Assembly: GCA_017303575.1 (NCBI GenBank)
Contig: JAFLCL010000019.1
Coordinates: 1-63,023, forward strand
Length of the DNA: 63,023 nucleotides
Direction of reading: 5' to 3'
Origin: Deltaproteobacteria bacterium
Lineage (GTDB): Bacteria; Myxococcota_A; Polyangia; Polyangiales; Sandaracinaceae
The notes under the pieces were generated by a model that made no database searches, had not been told where the DNA came from, and saw only the letters and a list, made by a program, of their open reading frames with translations. A program made the position numbers and the translations under genes. Below, piece after piece: positions 45,554 through 54,712 of this stretch (within the stretch, counting starts at the first letter, position 1; each line of letters begins with the position of its first letter).

Positions 45554-46522
45554 ATGCGTACCTGGGGCACCGAGGTGTCCGTCGCCGACGAGGCTGGATC
45601 GCGCGCGCACTTCGATGCGCTCGCGCGGCGCCTTCCCGCGGTCCCGTCCGCCTACCACCCGAGCGGTGCGCTGCCGTTCACGGGCTTGCTCGCGCTGCTC
45701 GTCGGTGGCGCCCTGGGCGCGGTGCTCGGCGCGGCCACCGGGCTCGTGCTCGCGGCGGTGTCGCTCGGCCTGTTCTCGTTGATGGCGCTCCTCATCGCGG
45801 TGATCGCGGCGTGTGGCTTCGTCGCGTGCATCACGCTGGTGTGGGGGCTCGGCGTGGCGGTCGTCGGAGGCGGGCTCACGTTCGGCGGCCTGGGCTGGGT
45901 CGCGGCGTGGACGACGGCGCGCGTGGGTAAGCTGGGCAAGAACCGCAACGTCACGGCCGCGGTGGTGATCGCGTTCGCGGCCACGTTCGTGGCCTGGAGC
46001 GTGGTCGCCTCGGTGCCGCCGATCGTCGCGTCGTTCGTGCCGCCCTCGAGCGACGACTTCTCGCTGAACGGCCTCGTCCACATCTTCGGCGACTACGGGT
46101 GGTTCCACGTGGTCGTCTTGATCGTGGGCTTGCTCTTCGCGTTCGTGATGGCGTTCGTGGGCGCCGAGGACGAGGTGAAGTCGCAGACGTTCTGCGAGCC
46201 CTGCGGCGCGTTCATGACCACCAAGAGGCTGCCTGCGATGAGCCTCGTCGTCGCGGAGCAGGTCGCGCGCTCGCTCGCGGTGCGCGACATGATCGCGATC
46301 GTCGACGTGCTCGCGAGCGACACCGGCAGCGACGTCGAGCCGACGCTCCATCGCTGCGCGCGATGCGGCGCGGGCTACCTCGACGGCAGGCTGTGGGCGC
46401 ACGCGAAGTACGTGGACTCCAAGGGCGACAAGATCGTCGACCGCGACTGGCTCGCGATCTCCACGCAGCTACGGCCCGAGCACGCATTGCCTCTCTCGCG
46501 GCTGCCCGATCGCAAGGATTGA
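45554..46522 (+). CDS. Polytopic membrane protein with CxxC pairs
   Basis: 322 residues. Five or so membrane segments occupy about 38-200 (LPFTGLLALLVGGALGAVLG onward). A cytoplasmic tail has two CxxC pairs, CEPCG and CARCG, about 57 residues apart, which can form a zinc ribbon. No known family. The divergent neighbour is the acidic 151-residue protein. Confidence 0.65.
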   Translation: MRTWGTEVSVADEAGSRAHFDALARRLPAVPSAYHPSGALPFTGLLALLVGGALGAVLGAATGLVLAAVSLGLFSLMALLIAVIAACGFVACITLVWGLGVAVVGGGLTFGGLGWVAAWTTARVGKLGKNRNVTAAVVIAFAATFVAWSVVASVPPIVASFVPPSSDDFSLNGLVHIFGDYGWFHVVVLIVGLLFAFVMAFVGAEDEVKSQTFCEPCGAFMTTKRLPAMSLVVAEQVARSLAVRDMIAIVDVLASDTGSDVEPTLHRCARCGAGYLDGRLWAHAKYVDSKGDKIVDRDWLAISTQLRPEHALPLSRLPDRKD

Positions 46523-46604
46523 GAGGGCGAGAGAGAATCCCCGCTTCGGAATCGGGCCGCGGCGGAGGGGATCCGATGCTCGAACATCCTCGGCCTTCGG
46601 CCTC

Positions 46605-47567
46605 TCACGCTGACTCGCGCATCGCCCGGAGGCCTTCGTCGATCGTGATCACGGGGCGGTAGCCGAGGTCGCGGCGGGCGGCGGCGTCGTTCACGGTGAC
46701 CGTGGAGGACATCATCGCGATCGCGAAGCGGCTCATCGGGGGGCGGGCGCCGGTGACCGACCACAGGGACTCGACCACGCTCGAGAGAGGTCGCGCGAGC
46801 CAGCTCGGGAGGTTGCGCGACGGAAGCGTCACGCCGCGTGTCTCGGCGAGGCTGCTCAGCGTGTCCTTGATCGAACGATCGACGCCGTCGGTCACGAAGT
46901 AGGCGCGGCCGCCCTGGCCCTTCTCGAGCGCGAGCACCAGCGCCTCGACGAGGTTCGCGACGTGACAGGTGGAGGTCTGATGGCGCCCGTGATCGAGCCA
47001 CGCGTACGCGCCCTTCGCGTTCATCTCGAGCACCGCGGGCAGGATGCTCGTGTCGCGGGGGCCCCACACGAAGCGCGGACGGATGGAGATCGTCGTCATG
47101 CCGTCGCGCCCGTTCGCGGCGAGCACGAGCTTCTCAGCCTCGGCTTTGGTCTCGGGATAGAGGAAACGATGGCGCGTGGGGTAGGGGTGGGACTCGTCGA
47201 CGCGCACCAGATCGTGTCCGTCGAAGAGCGCGGCTTCGGTGCCCACGTGCACGAAGCGCTTCACGCCGGCCTTGCTCGCGGCGTCGAGCGCGTTGCGCGT
47301 GCCCTCGACGTTGGCCTCGAAGAACTGGGCGCGCGTGCCGTGCTCTTCGACGTACGCCGCGCAGTGGATCAGCGCGTCGATGGCCTCGAGGTGCTTCGGC
47401 TCGAGCGCGCCGAGTGAGGCGGTCACCGCCCTCGCGCCCAGCGCCTCCACGGTCTTTCCGCTGCTCGCGGATCGCGCCATCGCGGACACCTCGTGGCCGT
47501 CGCGCACGAGGCGCTCGATCAGGTGACCGCCGACGAAGCCCGAACCACCGGTCACGAACACACGCAT
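46605..47567 (-). CDS. NAD-dependent epimerase/dehydratase (extended SDR)
   Basis: 320 residues. The N-terminus MRVFVTGGSGFVGGHLIERL holds the Rossmann GGxGFxG motif of extended SDRs, and YPETK gives the active-site Tyr and Lys. HCAAYV and FEANVEGTRN are also typical. Such enzymes act on nucleotide sugars or 3-beta-hydroxysteroid-like substrates; the substrate is unclear. The ATG overlaps the upstream stop (TGATG) and has a strong AAGGAGG Shine-Dalgarno. Confidence 0.88.
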   Translation of the reverse strand: MRVFVTGGSGFVGGHLIERLVRDGHEVSAMARSASSGKTVEALGARAVTASLGALEPKHLEAIDALIHCAAYVEEHGTRAQFFEANVEGTRNALDAASKAGVKRFVHVGTEAALFDGHDLVRVDESHPYPTRHRFLYPETKAEAEKLVLAANGRDGMTTISIRPRFVWGPRDTSILPAVLEMNAKGAYAWLDHGRHQTSTCHVANLVEALVLALEKGQGGRAYFVTDGVDRSIKDTLSSLAETRGVTLPSRNLPSWLARPLSSVVESLWSVTGARPPMSRFAIAMMSSTVTVNDAAARRDLGYRPVITIDEGLRAMRESA

Positions 47568-48094
47568 CACGCGCCTCCTTCGCGATCGGTCCTCGCCTGC
47601 TGCGAGGCCGACCACGCGTCCCAGTACGCGCGACCCAGCGCCTCGAACGACGCGAGGTCGTGTCTGGTTCCATCGCTCTCGGCGAGCGTCACGCGCGCGC
47701 AGTCGATGACGAGCGCGGTCCACACGCTCTTGTCCGTGTGCCCCTCGAGACGCAGGCGCACGCCGTGCTGGAGCTCTACGTAGACGTGCACGATCGCGAG
47801 CACCGGCTCGTCGCGCCATGCGACCTCGCGGAACGCCTTCGTCTCTTCGACCCACTGCAACAGGTGCTTCGCGACCACGTGCTCGCAGCGCACGAGGTAG
47901 CGGTGGTCCTTCGGTCGCTCGTGGTGCGCGCGCACGAACGGCACGTCGATCACGAGCTCGAGCAGCTCGTGATCGCCGGCGTTGCGTCCCACCGCCTCTT
48001 CACCCTCGTCGCCCTCGACGTCGATGCGCTCGAGCACGCCGTCGTGCAGCGTGGTCTCGAGTCGGCGATCGGCATCGGCGCGGGGCGCGTCCAC
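47567..48094 (-). CDS. Hypothetical 175-residue protein
   Basis: GTG start at 48092-48094. The product is soluble, rich in charged residues and beta-strand pattern (AIVHVYVELQHGVRLRLEGH). No family recognised. It is coupled to the epimerase gene by a TGATG overlap and lies 42 bp downstream of ssb, so it may be part of the ssb transcript. Confidence 0.6.
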   Translation of the reverse strand: MDAPRADADRRLETTLHDGVLERIDVEGDEGEEAVGRNAGDHELLELVIDVPFVRAHHERPKDHRYLVRCEHVVAKHLLQWVEETKAFREVAWRDEPVLAIVHVYVELQHGVRLRLEGHTDKSVWTALVIDCARVTLAESDGTRHDLASFEALGRAYWDAWSASQQARTDREGGA

Positions 48095-48136
48095 GGACCG
48101 AGTGTCGCGTGTTCGCGCCTCACGTCGAGCCTTGGT

Positions 48137-48700
48137 TCAAAACGGGATGTCGTCGTCGACGAAGTCGTCGGTGGGGAAGTCGTCTCCACCGCCGCCGCCA
48201 CCACCCGAGCCACCGCCGCGCGGTCCGCCACCACCACCGCCACCCGAGCCACCACCACCGCCGCCGCGCGGTCCGCCACCACCGCCGCCGCTGGAGCCGC
48301 CACCGCGCGGTCCGCCGTAGCCGCCCCCGCCGCCGCCCTCACCACCACCGCCGCCGCCGCCGCCGTCACTGCGGCCACCGAGCAGGATGATGTCGTTCGC
48401 GTTGATGTCGGTCGCGTACTTCTTCACGCCATCTTTGTCCTCGTAGGAGCGCGTCTGGATACGGCCCTCGACGTAGATGGTCTTTCCCTTGTGGAGGAAC
48501 TTGTGGAGGGCCTCGGCGCGCTTTCCCCACAGCACGACCGTGTGCCACTCGGTGCGCTCCTGACGCTCACCGGCCTTGTTCAAGAACGTCTCCGTCGTCG
48601 CGAGACGGATCTTGAGGACCGACTGCCCCCCTTGCGTGAACTTGAGCTCGGGGTCCTGCCCGAGATTGCCGATCAGCATCACCTTGTTCAGTCCAGCCAT
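48137..48700 (-). CDS. ssb: Single-stranded DNA-binding protein
   Basis: 187 residues. The OB-fold (1-110) has MAGLNKVMLIGNLGQDPE, TEWHTVVLWGKRAE and IYVEGRIQTRSYED. A long Gly-rich linker (about 112-172, mostly GGGG with PRGG spacers) precedes the acidic tip ending DDDIPF, the partner-binding peptide of bacterial SSB. Start ATG at 48698-48700 with a strong AAGGAAGG sequence. The linker is longer and more Gly-biased than in E. coli SSB. SSB coats single-stranded DNA in replication and repair. Confidence 0.96.
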   Translation of the reverse strand: MAGLNKVMLIGNLGQDPELKFTQGGQSVLKIRLATTETFLNKAGERQERTEWHTVVLWGKRAEALHKFLHKGKTIYVEGRIQTRSYEDKDGVKKYATDINANDIILLGGRSDGGGGGGGGEGGGGGGYGGPRGGGSSGGGGGGPRGGGGGGSGGGGGGGPRGGGSGGGGGGGDDFPTDDFVDDDIPF

Positions 48701-48770
48701 GACTCTCTTCCTTCCTTGAATTCTGGCGGATTCCGGGCCCCTCACGCTCGTCGTCGTCGACGAGGCGCTG

Positions 48771-50309
48771 TCAGGACCGTCCGCTCTCCTCGCTGCGTGC
48801 GCGTCTCTTCGACGGCTCGCTCTCGTCGTTGCTCGCGATCTGCGCGGAGCCGCTCTTTCGTTTCGGGCCCTCGGCCTTGGACCTCGCTGCTCGGTCGCCC
48901 TCGGGGCGTCCGGTCTTGCTCGAGGCTGCCTCGGCGGTCCCCAGGCGTTCGTCCAGATAGAAGAGCACGGCCAGCTCTCGGACGATCGCCGCGCGCCTGG
49001 ACTGACGCGTCTCGGGCCCGATCTCGCCGCTGGCGAGCTGCCTCTCGAGCTCGGCCGCCTCTTCGAGGAGCGCGTTGCGACGCGCGACGCGCTCGGCTCG
49101 GCCGCGATCGTCGGTCGGCTTGCGGCTGAACAGCAGCACACCGCCGAGGAGGAGCAGGCTCGCGACGGCGATGGCGTAGAGACGCGCCGGGCTCGGGCCC
49201 GGGATGTCGCGCAGGCGCACGTGGATCGTGGAGAACGCGGGCTCGTCGGGCGCGCGCTGGATCTCGGTGCCCAGCAGCGGCTGTCCTTGATCCTCGAAGC
49301 GCACCGCCTGCGGCATGCCCTCGACGTCCATGCTCATCCCGCGCGGCGCGGTGCTGATCACGCGGTACTGGAAGGTGCGGAAGGGGTTCGGGATCTCGAT
49401 GTCCATCTCGCTGCCGGTGACCGGCAGATCGAAGGCCCACGCGAGCGTGACCTGGCCCGTGGGCAGCGAGCCCTCGATGCGCACGCCCTCGCCCGCGAGC
49501 TCGACCACGCGCTGATCCGTCATCACGGGCTGCGTCTGGAACGAGACGTAGCCCTCGGGCAGCTCGATGCGCGTGCCGCCCTCGGGGAAGAGGTACGTCG
49601 CGGCGCCGAGGTTCGAGAGGCGCGCCTGCTGGATCACGTGGATGCGCTCGTCGCGCAGCTCGAGCATCGTCTGGCCGAGCACGAGGAGGAGCGAGCGATC
49701 GGAGCGCACCGTCTGCTGCGTCTGGACGCGCACGTCGTAGCCGATCGCCGTGGGCAGCTGGAACGGTGTGGAGCTGTAGGTCGCCCCGCCGCGCGGGACG
49801 TTGACGCGGTACGCCTGGCCGCTGCCGGTGGGGAGCTCGGTGTAGGTGAACGTGCCCGTCGCGTCGGTGCGTCCAGGCGTGCGCTCGCGGTCACCGCCCT
49901 GTCGCATGATGCCGAGCTGGATCTCCTGATCGGCGAGGGGCGCGCCGTGCTCGTCGACGACGCGGATGCGGATCTGACCCGCGGGGATCGAAGGATTGGG
50001 ATCGGCGCTCGCGACGCGTGGCTCGCGGAAGGCGCGCTCCATCGTCTCGTCCATCGGCGTCGCGTGACCGTGCGGATCCTCGACGGGCGTGGGCGCATCG
50101 GCCGTGGGCGGAGGATGACCGGGCGGCAGCTCGCCCTCGATCGGCGGGCCGTGTCCCTCGGGCGCGGGATCGGTCGGTGGCGCTTCGGGCGCGGGCGCCT
50201 CGAGCGGCGGATGGTCCGGCGGCAGCTCGTCGGGCGGCGCGTCTTGCGCGAGCAGCGACGCGGGCGCCATCAGCGCGAGCGAGAGGAGGAGCTTGCTCGT
50301 GGTCCTCAC
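48771..50309 (-). CDS. Exported protein with CarboxypepD_reg-like domain and C-terminal anchor
   Basis: 512 residues, GTG start overlapping the upstream gene (GTGA). A signal peptide (about 1-22) is followed by a Pro/Glu-rich tract (about 24-100), a beta-sandwich of the carboxypeptidase regulatory type (about 110-180, IRIRVVDEHGAPLADQ), a second beta region, one membrane helix (about 382-402, LYAIAVASLLLLGGVLLF) and a charged cytoplasmic tail. Its role is unknown. It is coupled to the CcmI-like gene upstream. Confidence 0.75.
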   Translation of the reverse strand: MRTTSKLLLSLALMAPASLLAQDAPPDELPPDHPPLEAPAPEAPPTDPAPEGHGPPIEGELPPGHPPPTADAPTPVEDPHGHATPMDETMERAFREPRVASADPNPSIPAGQIRIRVVDEHGAPLADQEIQLGIMRQGGDRERTPGRTDATGTFTYTELPTGSGQAYRVNVPRGGATYSSTPFQLPTAIGYDVRVQTQQTVRSDRSLLLVLGQTMLELRDERIHVIQQARLSNLGAATYLFPEGGTRIELPEGYVSFQTQPVMTDQRVVELAGEGVRIEGSLPTGQVTLAWAFDLPVTGSEMDIEIPNPFRTFQYRVISTAPRGMSMDVEGMPQAVRFEDQGQPLLGTEIQRAPDEPAFSTIHVRLRDIPGPSPARLYAIAVASLLLLGGVLLFSRKPTDDRGRAERVARRNALLEEAAELERQLASGEIGPETRQSRRAAIVRELAVLFYLDERLGTAEAASSKTGRPEGDRAARSKAEGPKRKSGSAQIASNDESEPSKRRARSEESGRS

Positions 50310-50914
50310 GACGCGTCCTCCTTCGAGGCTTCGGGCGCGGTCGCGATCTCGTGCTCGGCCTTCGGCTCGGCCTCGTCCTTCGTTCCGCGCGCGAGCTGCT
50401 CCAGGCGCTCGGCCTCGGCGCGGAGGGCGCGCGCTCGCTCGCGCAGCGACGCCTCGTGCTCGGCCTCGCTCTTCTTCGTGGTGTCGTCTTCGCGCGGCGC
50501 GTCGTCGAGCTCCTTGGTGGGCTTCGCGATCGGCGCGTCGGCATCCGAGGCCGTGACGCCCACGTAGTGCGCGACGAGATCCTCGGCGCGTGATCGGTAG
50601 GGCGCGAGATCTTGCTCGAGCAGCACGAGCACTTCCTTGGCGCGCACCCGGTACGCGAGGTCGAGGCGCTGGAAGTCCTCGGGTGAGATCTTGCCGACGG
50701 CGTGCTCGTACTCGAGATCCTTGATCGCGCGCAGGAGCGACTTCTTCTCGTCGATCAGCGCGGCGCGATCCGGAAGCTCGGCAGACTCGGAGATCGCCTC
50801 GACCTCACCGCTCGCGGCCGCCAAGGCACGGCGCAGGCTGCTCCACAGCGCGACCAGCGCGAGGAGGAGCGCTGTCGACGCGAGGATCATGAAGAGCAGC
50901 GGAAGAGCGGCCAC
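50306..50914 (-). CDS. Membrane-anchored coiled-coil protein, CcmI-like
   Basis: 202 residues from a GTG at 50912-50914. An N-terminal helix (about 3-25) is followed by LIDEKKSLLRAIKDLEYEHA and GKISPEDFQRLDLAYR, the pattern seen in CcmI/CcmH-like proteins of cytochrome c maturation (AL.DLE.D...GK...EDY). The Ala/Glu-rich tail is predicted coiled coil. No other ccm gene is nearby, so the role is uncertain. It starts a two-gene unit with the CarboxypepD-like gene. Confidence 0.65.
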   Translation of the reverse strand: MAALPLLFMILASTALLLALVALWSSLRRALAAASGEVEAISESAELPDRAALIDEKKSLLRAIKDLEYEHAVGKISPEDFQRLDLAYRVRAKEVLVLLEQDLAPYRSRAEDLVAHYVGVTASDADAPIAKPTKELDDAPREDDTTKKSEAEHEASLRERARALRAEAERLEQLARGTKDEAEPKAEHEIATAPEASKEDAS

Positions 50915-51033
50915 GTGGGCCCATCGTCTATCACGCCATGACGCACGCGTCTGCACGCGCGATCGCCCTGTTTGCAGGGGCTGTCGAGGCTCCGCCGTCT
51001 GGTGTGCGCGCGCCCTCCGTGACACGTTCCGCC

Positions 51034-52131
51034 ATGCGCTCGCGCCTCGGCCCGCTGCTGGTCACTGGCCTGGTCCTCGGTCACCTCGCGTCGGGCTGCG
51101 GACCTTCCGGCGAGGGCTCGTCTTCGGAGCCTCGTCGCGATCGCGCGCGACGGACGGCCGGTGACGAGGCACGAACGCTGCCCGAGGAGACGCCGCCGCC
51201 CGCGACGCGCTCGGCACGCGACCTCGAGATCGACGCGACCTTCCTCGACCTCGTCGCGGCCGCGCGGAGACAAGACGACCTACGCGATCAGGACTCGAGC
51301 CTCGGCTGCCTCGTGCGATCGAGCCCGCTGCGCCTCGAGGCCGATCTCGCCGCCGCGGTGCGCCCGTTGCCCGAGCCTCCGCCCTCGCTCACCGCGCGCC
51401 TCGAGTCACGCGTGGTGGTGCTCACGCGGTACGGCGCGATCGGCGAGCCCTCGGCGCCGCTCGGTCTGGTGGCGTTCACGACGACGAGGCCCGCCGCGGG
51501 CGCCATCGCGCAGGTGTTGATCGTGACGCCTCGCGCGCTCTTTCTCGGTCGCACCGATCGACAGCGCTTCGACGAGATCGACCGCTCGCGCCTCGCGAGC
51601 CTCGACGACGGCGCGAGCCAGCTCTTCGTCACCGCGAGCGCAGGCATGCCTGTCGCGGAGCTGGTGTCGGTCCTCGGCGCGCTGCCTCCGATGCCGGGAC
51701 GCATCGCCCTCGCCGTCGCGCTGCCGGAGGGCACACGGCTGCCCGAGCCCGCGCCCTCGACCGCCGAGACGGCGGCGATCTGTCAGCTCGAGCCGCTGAC
51801 GGACGCGCAGTGGGGGGACCTCGCGACGTCCTCGATCCGCAGCGCCGTGGAGCCGCTCGTCGATCGGGCGCGCCTGTGTGCCGGGACCACGGACGGGCCC
51901 GGCGCGCTCGGCGGGCGGGTGGTCGTGACGATGCGGATCGATCCGAGCGGTCGCGTCTCGGACGCGTGCGTGAGCGAGGACGGCACCAACGACGGCGCGC
52001 TGCGCGCGTGTCTCTTGGCCGCGGCGCGCGAGCTCGCGTTCCCTTCGCCCACGGGCGGATCGGTCGATGTGGCCTTGCCGCTCGTGATCGAGCCTGGCGC
52101 GACGCACCGTCAGGTCGCGCTCTGTCGCTGA
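51034..52131 (+). CDS. Lipoprotein with TonB/AgmX-like C-terminal domain
   Basis: 365 residues. The lipobox HLASGC puts lipid Cys at 22. The middle is unassigned. The C-terminal ~90 residues, with GGRVVVTMRIDPSGRVSDAC and FPSPTGGSVDVALPLV, match the AgmX/PglI C-terminal (TonB-like) domain common in Myxococcota, associated with envelope and gliding proteins. It is divergent from the CcmI-like gene and followed by a TPR/PEGA gene. Confidence 0.72.
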   Translation: MRSRLGPLLVTGLVLGHLASGCGPSGEGSSSEPRRDRARRTAGDEARTLPEETPPPATRSARDLEIDATFLDLVAAARRQDDLRDQDSSLGCLVRSSPLRLEADLAAAVRPLPEPPPSLTARLESRVVVLTRYGAIGEPSAPLGLVAFTTTRPAAGAIAQVLIVTPRALFLGRTDRQRFDEIDRSRLASLDDGASQLFVTASAGMPVAELVSVLGALPPMPGRIALAVALPEGTRLPEPAPSTAETAAICQLEPLTDAQWGDLATSSIRSAVEPLVDRARLCAGTTDGPGALGGRVVVTMRIDPSGRVSDACVSEDGTNDGALRACLLAAARELAFPSPTGGSVDVALPLVIEPGATHRQVALCR

Positions 52132-52192
52132 ACAGTCGTGTGGAGGGGGTGGCCTCGACGCATGGCGCGCCTGTCTGGTAACTCCTCGGTCC

Positions 52193-53152
52193 ATGCGCGC
52201 TCTGAGCTCGATCGTGGTGCTCGTCGCGGGCGTCCTGCTCGCGGCGCCCGCGCGCGCGCAAGTGCCGAGCGCTGCCGCCGAGACCGAGGCTCGCGAGCAC
52301 TACGATCGGGGCGTGGCTCTGTTCGACGAGTCGCAGTTCGTCGCGGCGCTCGCGGAGTTCGAGGCTGCGTACGCGCTCACGGCGCGCCCCGCGCTCCTCT
52401 TCAACATCGGACAGATCCACGCGCGGCTCGGCCACGCCGTGGAGGCGACCGACGTGCTCGGGCGCTATCTCGCCGAGATGTCCGAGATCGCGCCCGAACG
52501 ACGTGCCCTCGTCGAGAGCGAGATCGCGACGCAGCGCAGTCGCATCGGCCTCGTACGCGTGGAGGTCCGTACGCGCGGAGCGCTGCTCTCGGGCGCAGCC
52601 GTCTCACTCGACGACGTGGCGCGCGGCACGACTCCGCTCGAGGCGCCGCTGCGGGTGAGCGCGGGAGAGCACGTGCTCTCGGTGGTGGCTGCGGGCCACG
52701 AGGCCACACGCGAGCGCTTTCGCGTCGCGGGCGGTGAAGAGCGAACGCTCTCGCTCGAGCTCGTCCGCGACGCGCGCGACGAGATCGTGAGCACGTCGTC
52801 CTCGACGGTGCCCACGACCCGTCCAGAACGCGCGTTCCCTGCGCTCACGGTGGTGGGCGCGACGCTCGCGGGCGCGGGCCTCGTCACGTTCGTGGTGTCC
52901 GGTGTGGCCACGTTGCTCGAGGCCGACCGTCTTCGTCTGCCGGTCGACGAAGGGGGCTGCTCTCCTTCGTGCACGACGGCAGAGACGGCGACGATCGACG
53001 CCACCCGCATCGTCGCCGACGTGGGCCTCGGCGTGCTCGTCCTCGGCGGTGTGCTCACTGTGATCGGCGCCGTGCTCGAGCTCGGCGGACCGAGCGAGAC
53101 GGAAGGGCCGCGGCTCTCGCTCCACGCGAACGGTCTCGAGGTGCAGTGGTGA
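52193..53152 (+). CDS. Exported TPR/PEGA-domain membrane protein
   Basis: 319 residues. After a signal peptide (about 1-23) come TPR-like helices (AREHYDRGVALFDESQFVAA), then a PEGA-like beta domain (about 120-190), and two membrane segments (about 218-240 and 278-300). PEGA domains occur in surface and cell-wall proteins of Myxococcota. Its TGA overlaps the GTG start of the next gene (GTGA). Confidence 0.78.
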   Translation: MRALSSIVVLVAGVLLAAPARAQVPSAAAETEAREHYDRGVALFDESQFVAALAEFEAAYALTARPALLFNIGQIHARLGHAVEATDVLGRYLAEMSEIAPERRALVESEIATQRSRIGLVRVEVRTRGALLSGAAVSLDDVARGTTPLEAPLRVSAGEHVLSVVAAGHEATRERFRVAGGEERTLSLELVRDARDEIVSTSSSTVPTTRPERAFPALTVVGATLAGAGLVTFVVSGVATLLEADRLRLPVDEGGCSPSCTTAETATIDATRIVADVGLGVLVLGGVLTVIGAVLELGGPSETEGPRLSLHANGLEVQW

Positions 53153-54654
53153 TCGCGGCGGCGATCCGGCGGGGCCTCGCGTGCGTCGCGCTGACGAGCG
53201 CGTCGTGCACGTTTCTCTACGATCCAGCGCAGTTCCGGACGACCGACGCGAGCTCGGGCACGCACGACGCAGGCCTCGACGCGTTCGTCCCGCCCGAGCT
53301 CGACGCAGCGCTCGACGCGTGGTCGCTCGACGCTCCGGCCACCGACTCCTCCGCCACCGACACGGCGAGCCTCGACGCGAACGCGCCCGACGCATCGTTG
53401 CCGTGTCCGTTGCCCCCACGCTCGCTCGAGCTCCCGACGTGCGCGAGCACCGCCGCCCTCTACTACTGCGTGCCGGGCGTCTCGGACGACGTCGCGATGT
53501 TCTCGGCCGTCAACGCGATGGCCGTCCAGCCTCTCACCGTCGGTCACCGGCTCGGCGTGTTGGGCAACGGGATCGACGTGGCGAGCGCGCCCAGTGGCGC
53601 GATCGTCGATCACGAGATCACACGGACGGACAGCGACCTCGTCGTCCACGTGCTCGGTCGGGACGCCCTCGAGGGCACCAGCGAGGCCCCCGTGCTCGCG
53701 CGCCGCCTCTACCAAGTGGCCGAAGCTCGGCTGATGGAGCAGTCCTTGGCCGTGTACGAGACGGACCTGTTGGAGGTCGGCGATGTCTCGGTCGCGCCGG
53801 AGCGGGTCGACGCTGTCACGGTGCTCACGACGGGCACGGACGACCGCTGGGTCTCGCAGTCCTGCGCGAGCCCCACGACGTGCGTCACGACCCCGCTCCC
53901 GATACAGCCGGCGAGGGGCGAGAGCCCGTTCGTGGCCAACGCAGACGGCGCCGTGATCGCCGCGTTCTCCCTGTCGTCTTCCCGCCTCCAGGTCCAGCGC
54001 CTGCAGCCTGGACCGAACGTCGAGGCGGACGTTCCGAGCCCACGCATCACATCGCTCCGCAGCACCAGCGGCCGCCTCGTGTACACCGACGGCGCGATGG
54101 CCGACGAGCAGAGCGCGTTCGTCGTGGGGGAGGAGGCGACCGCGATCGCACATCTCCCGATCGGAACGGGTCGCCCGCGGATCGCGCAACTCGACGAGGA
54201 TCACTTCGCGCTCGTGCGTGTTCGCGAGATGGGCAGCCTCGCGTTCATCACGAGGCTCGAGATCGACTGCACGAGCGGCACGTGCGCGTGCGTAGGCGGA
54301 TGCGAGAGCAGCGGGGCGGAGGAAGCATCGGTCGTGCTCCGCACCGGGGGCCTTCGTGACTGGACCTTTCACCAGGTCGGCGACGTGCGGATCGCCGTGC
54401 TCCTCAGCGGCGACTCGGGCGGCACGGACGTGTCGGTCGCGCTCTGGTCTTCGAGGGTGTTCCGACCGATGCTGGCGCCCGTGGTGATCGCGTCTGGTCG
54501 CCTCGACGCGGTGATGGGTGTGGGTCGCAGCGTCCGCAGCGTCGTCCGCGTGGACGACTCGCGGATCGAGGTGTTCGCGTCCGCGCTCGTCGACGTGGGG
54601 ACCATGGACATGGTGTTCCTCTCGGGCCTGCGCCTCGAGGGCTGCTCGAGCTGA
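53149..54654 (+). CDS. Surface lipoprotein with Asp-Ala linker
   Basis: 501 residues, GTG start coupled to the TPR/PEGA gene. The signal ends VALTSASC, a plausible lipobox. An Asp/Ala/Ser linker (about 35-80, LDAALDAWSLDAP) leads to a ~400-residue beta-rich domain with repeated short strands, possibly a beta-propeller. Cys pairs such as CTSGTCACVGGC suggest disulfides. No known family; same architecture class as the lipoproteins at 13279 and 14948. Confidence 0.7.
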   Translation: MIAAAIRRGLACVALTSASCTFLYDPAQFRTTDASSGTHDAGLDAFVPPELDAALDAWSLDAPATDSSATDTASLDANAPDASLPCPLPPRSLELPTCASTAALYYCVPGVSDDVAMFSAVNAMAVQPLTVGHRLGVLGNGIDVASAPSGAIVDHEITRTDSDLVVHVLGRDALEGTSEAPVLARRLYQVAEARLMEQSLAVYETDLLEVGDVSVAPERVDAVTVLTTGTDDRWVSQSCASPTTCVTTPLPIQPARGESPFVANADGAVIAAFSLSSSRLQVQRLQPGPNVEADVPSPRITSLRSTSGRLVYTDGAMADEQSAFVVGEEATAIAHLPIGTGRPRIAQLDEDHFALVRVREMGSLAFITRLEIDCTSGTCACVGGCESSGAEEASVVLRTGGLRDWTFHQVGDVRIAVLLSGDSGGTDVSVALWSSRVFRPMLAPVVIASGRLDAVMGVGRSVRSVVRVDDSRIEVFASALVDVGTMDMVFLSGLRLEGCSS

Positions 54655-54712
54655 GCCGCCCGAGCGCGCGGCGATAGCGATCACCTGGCCGTGGGCCTAC
54701 GCTCGCGCCGCC

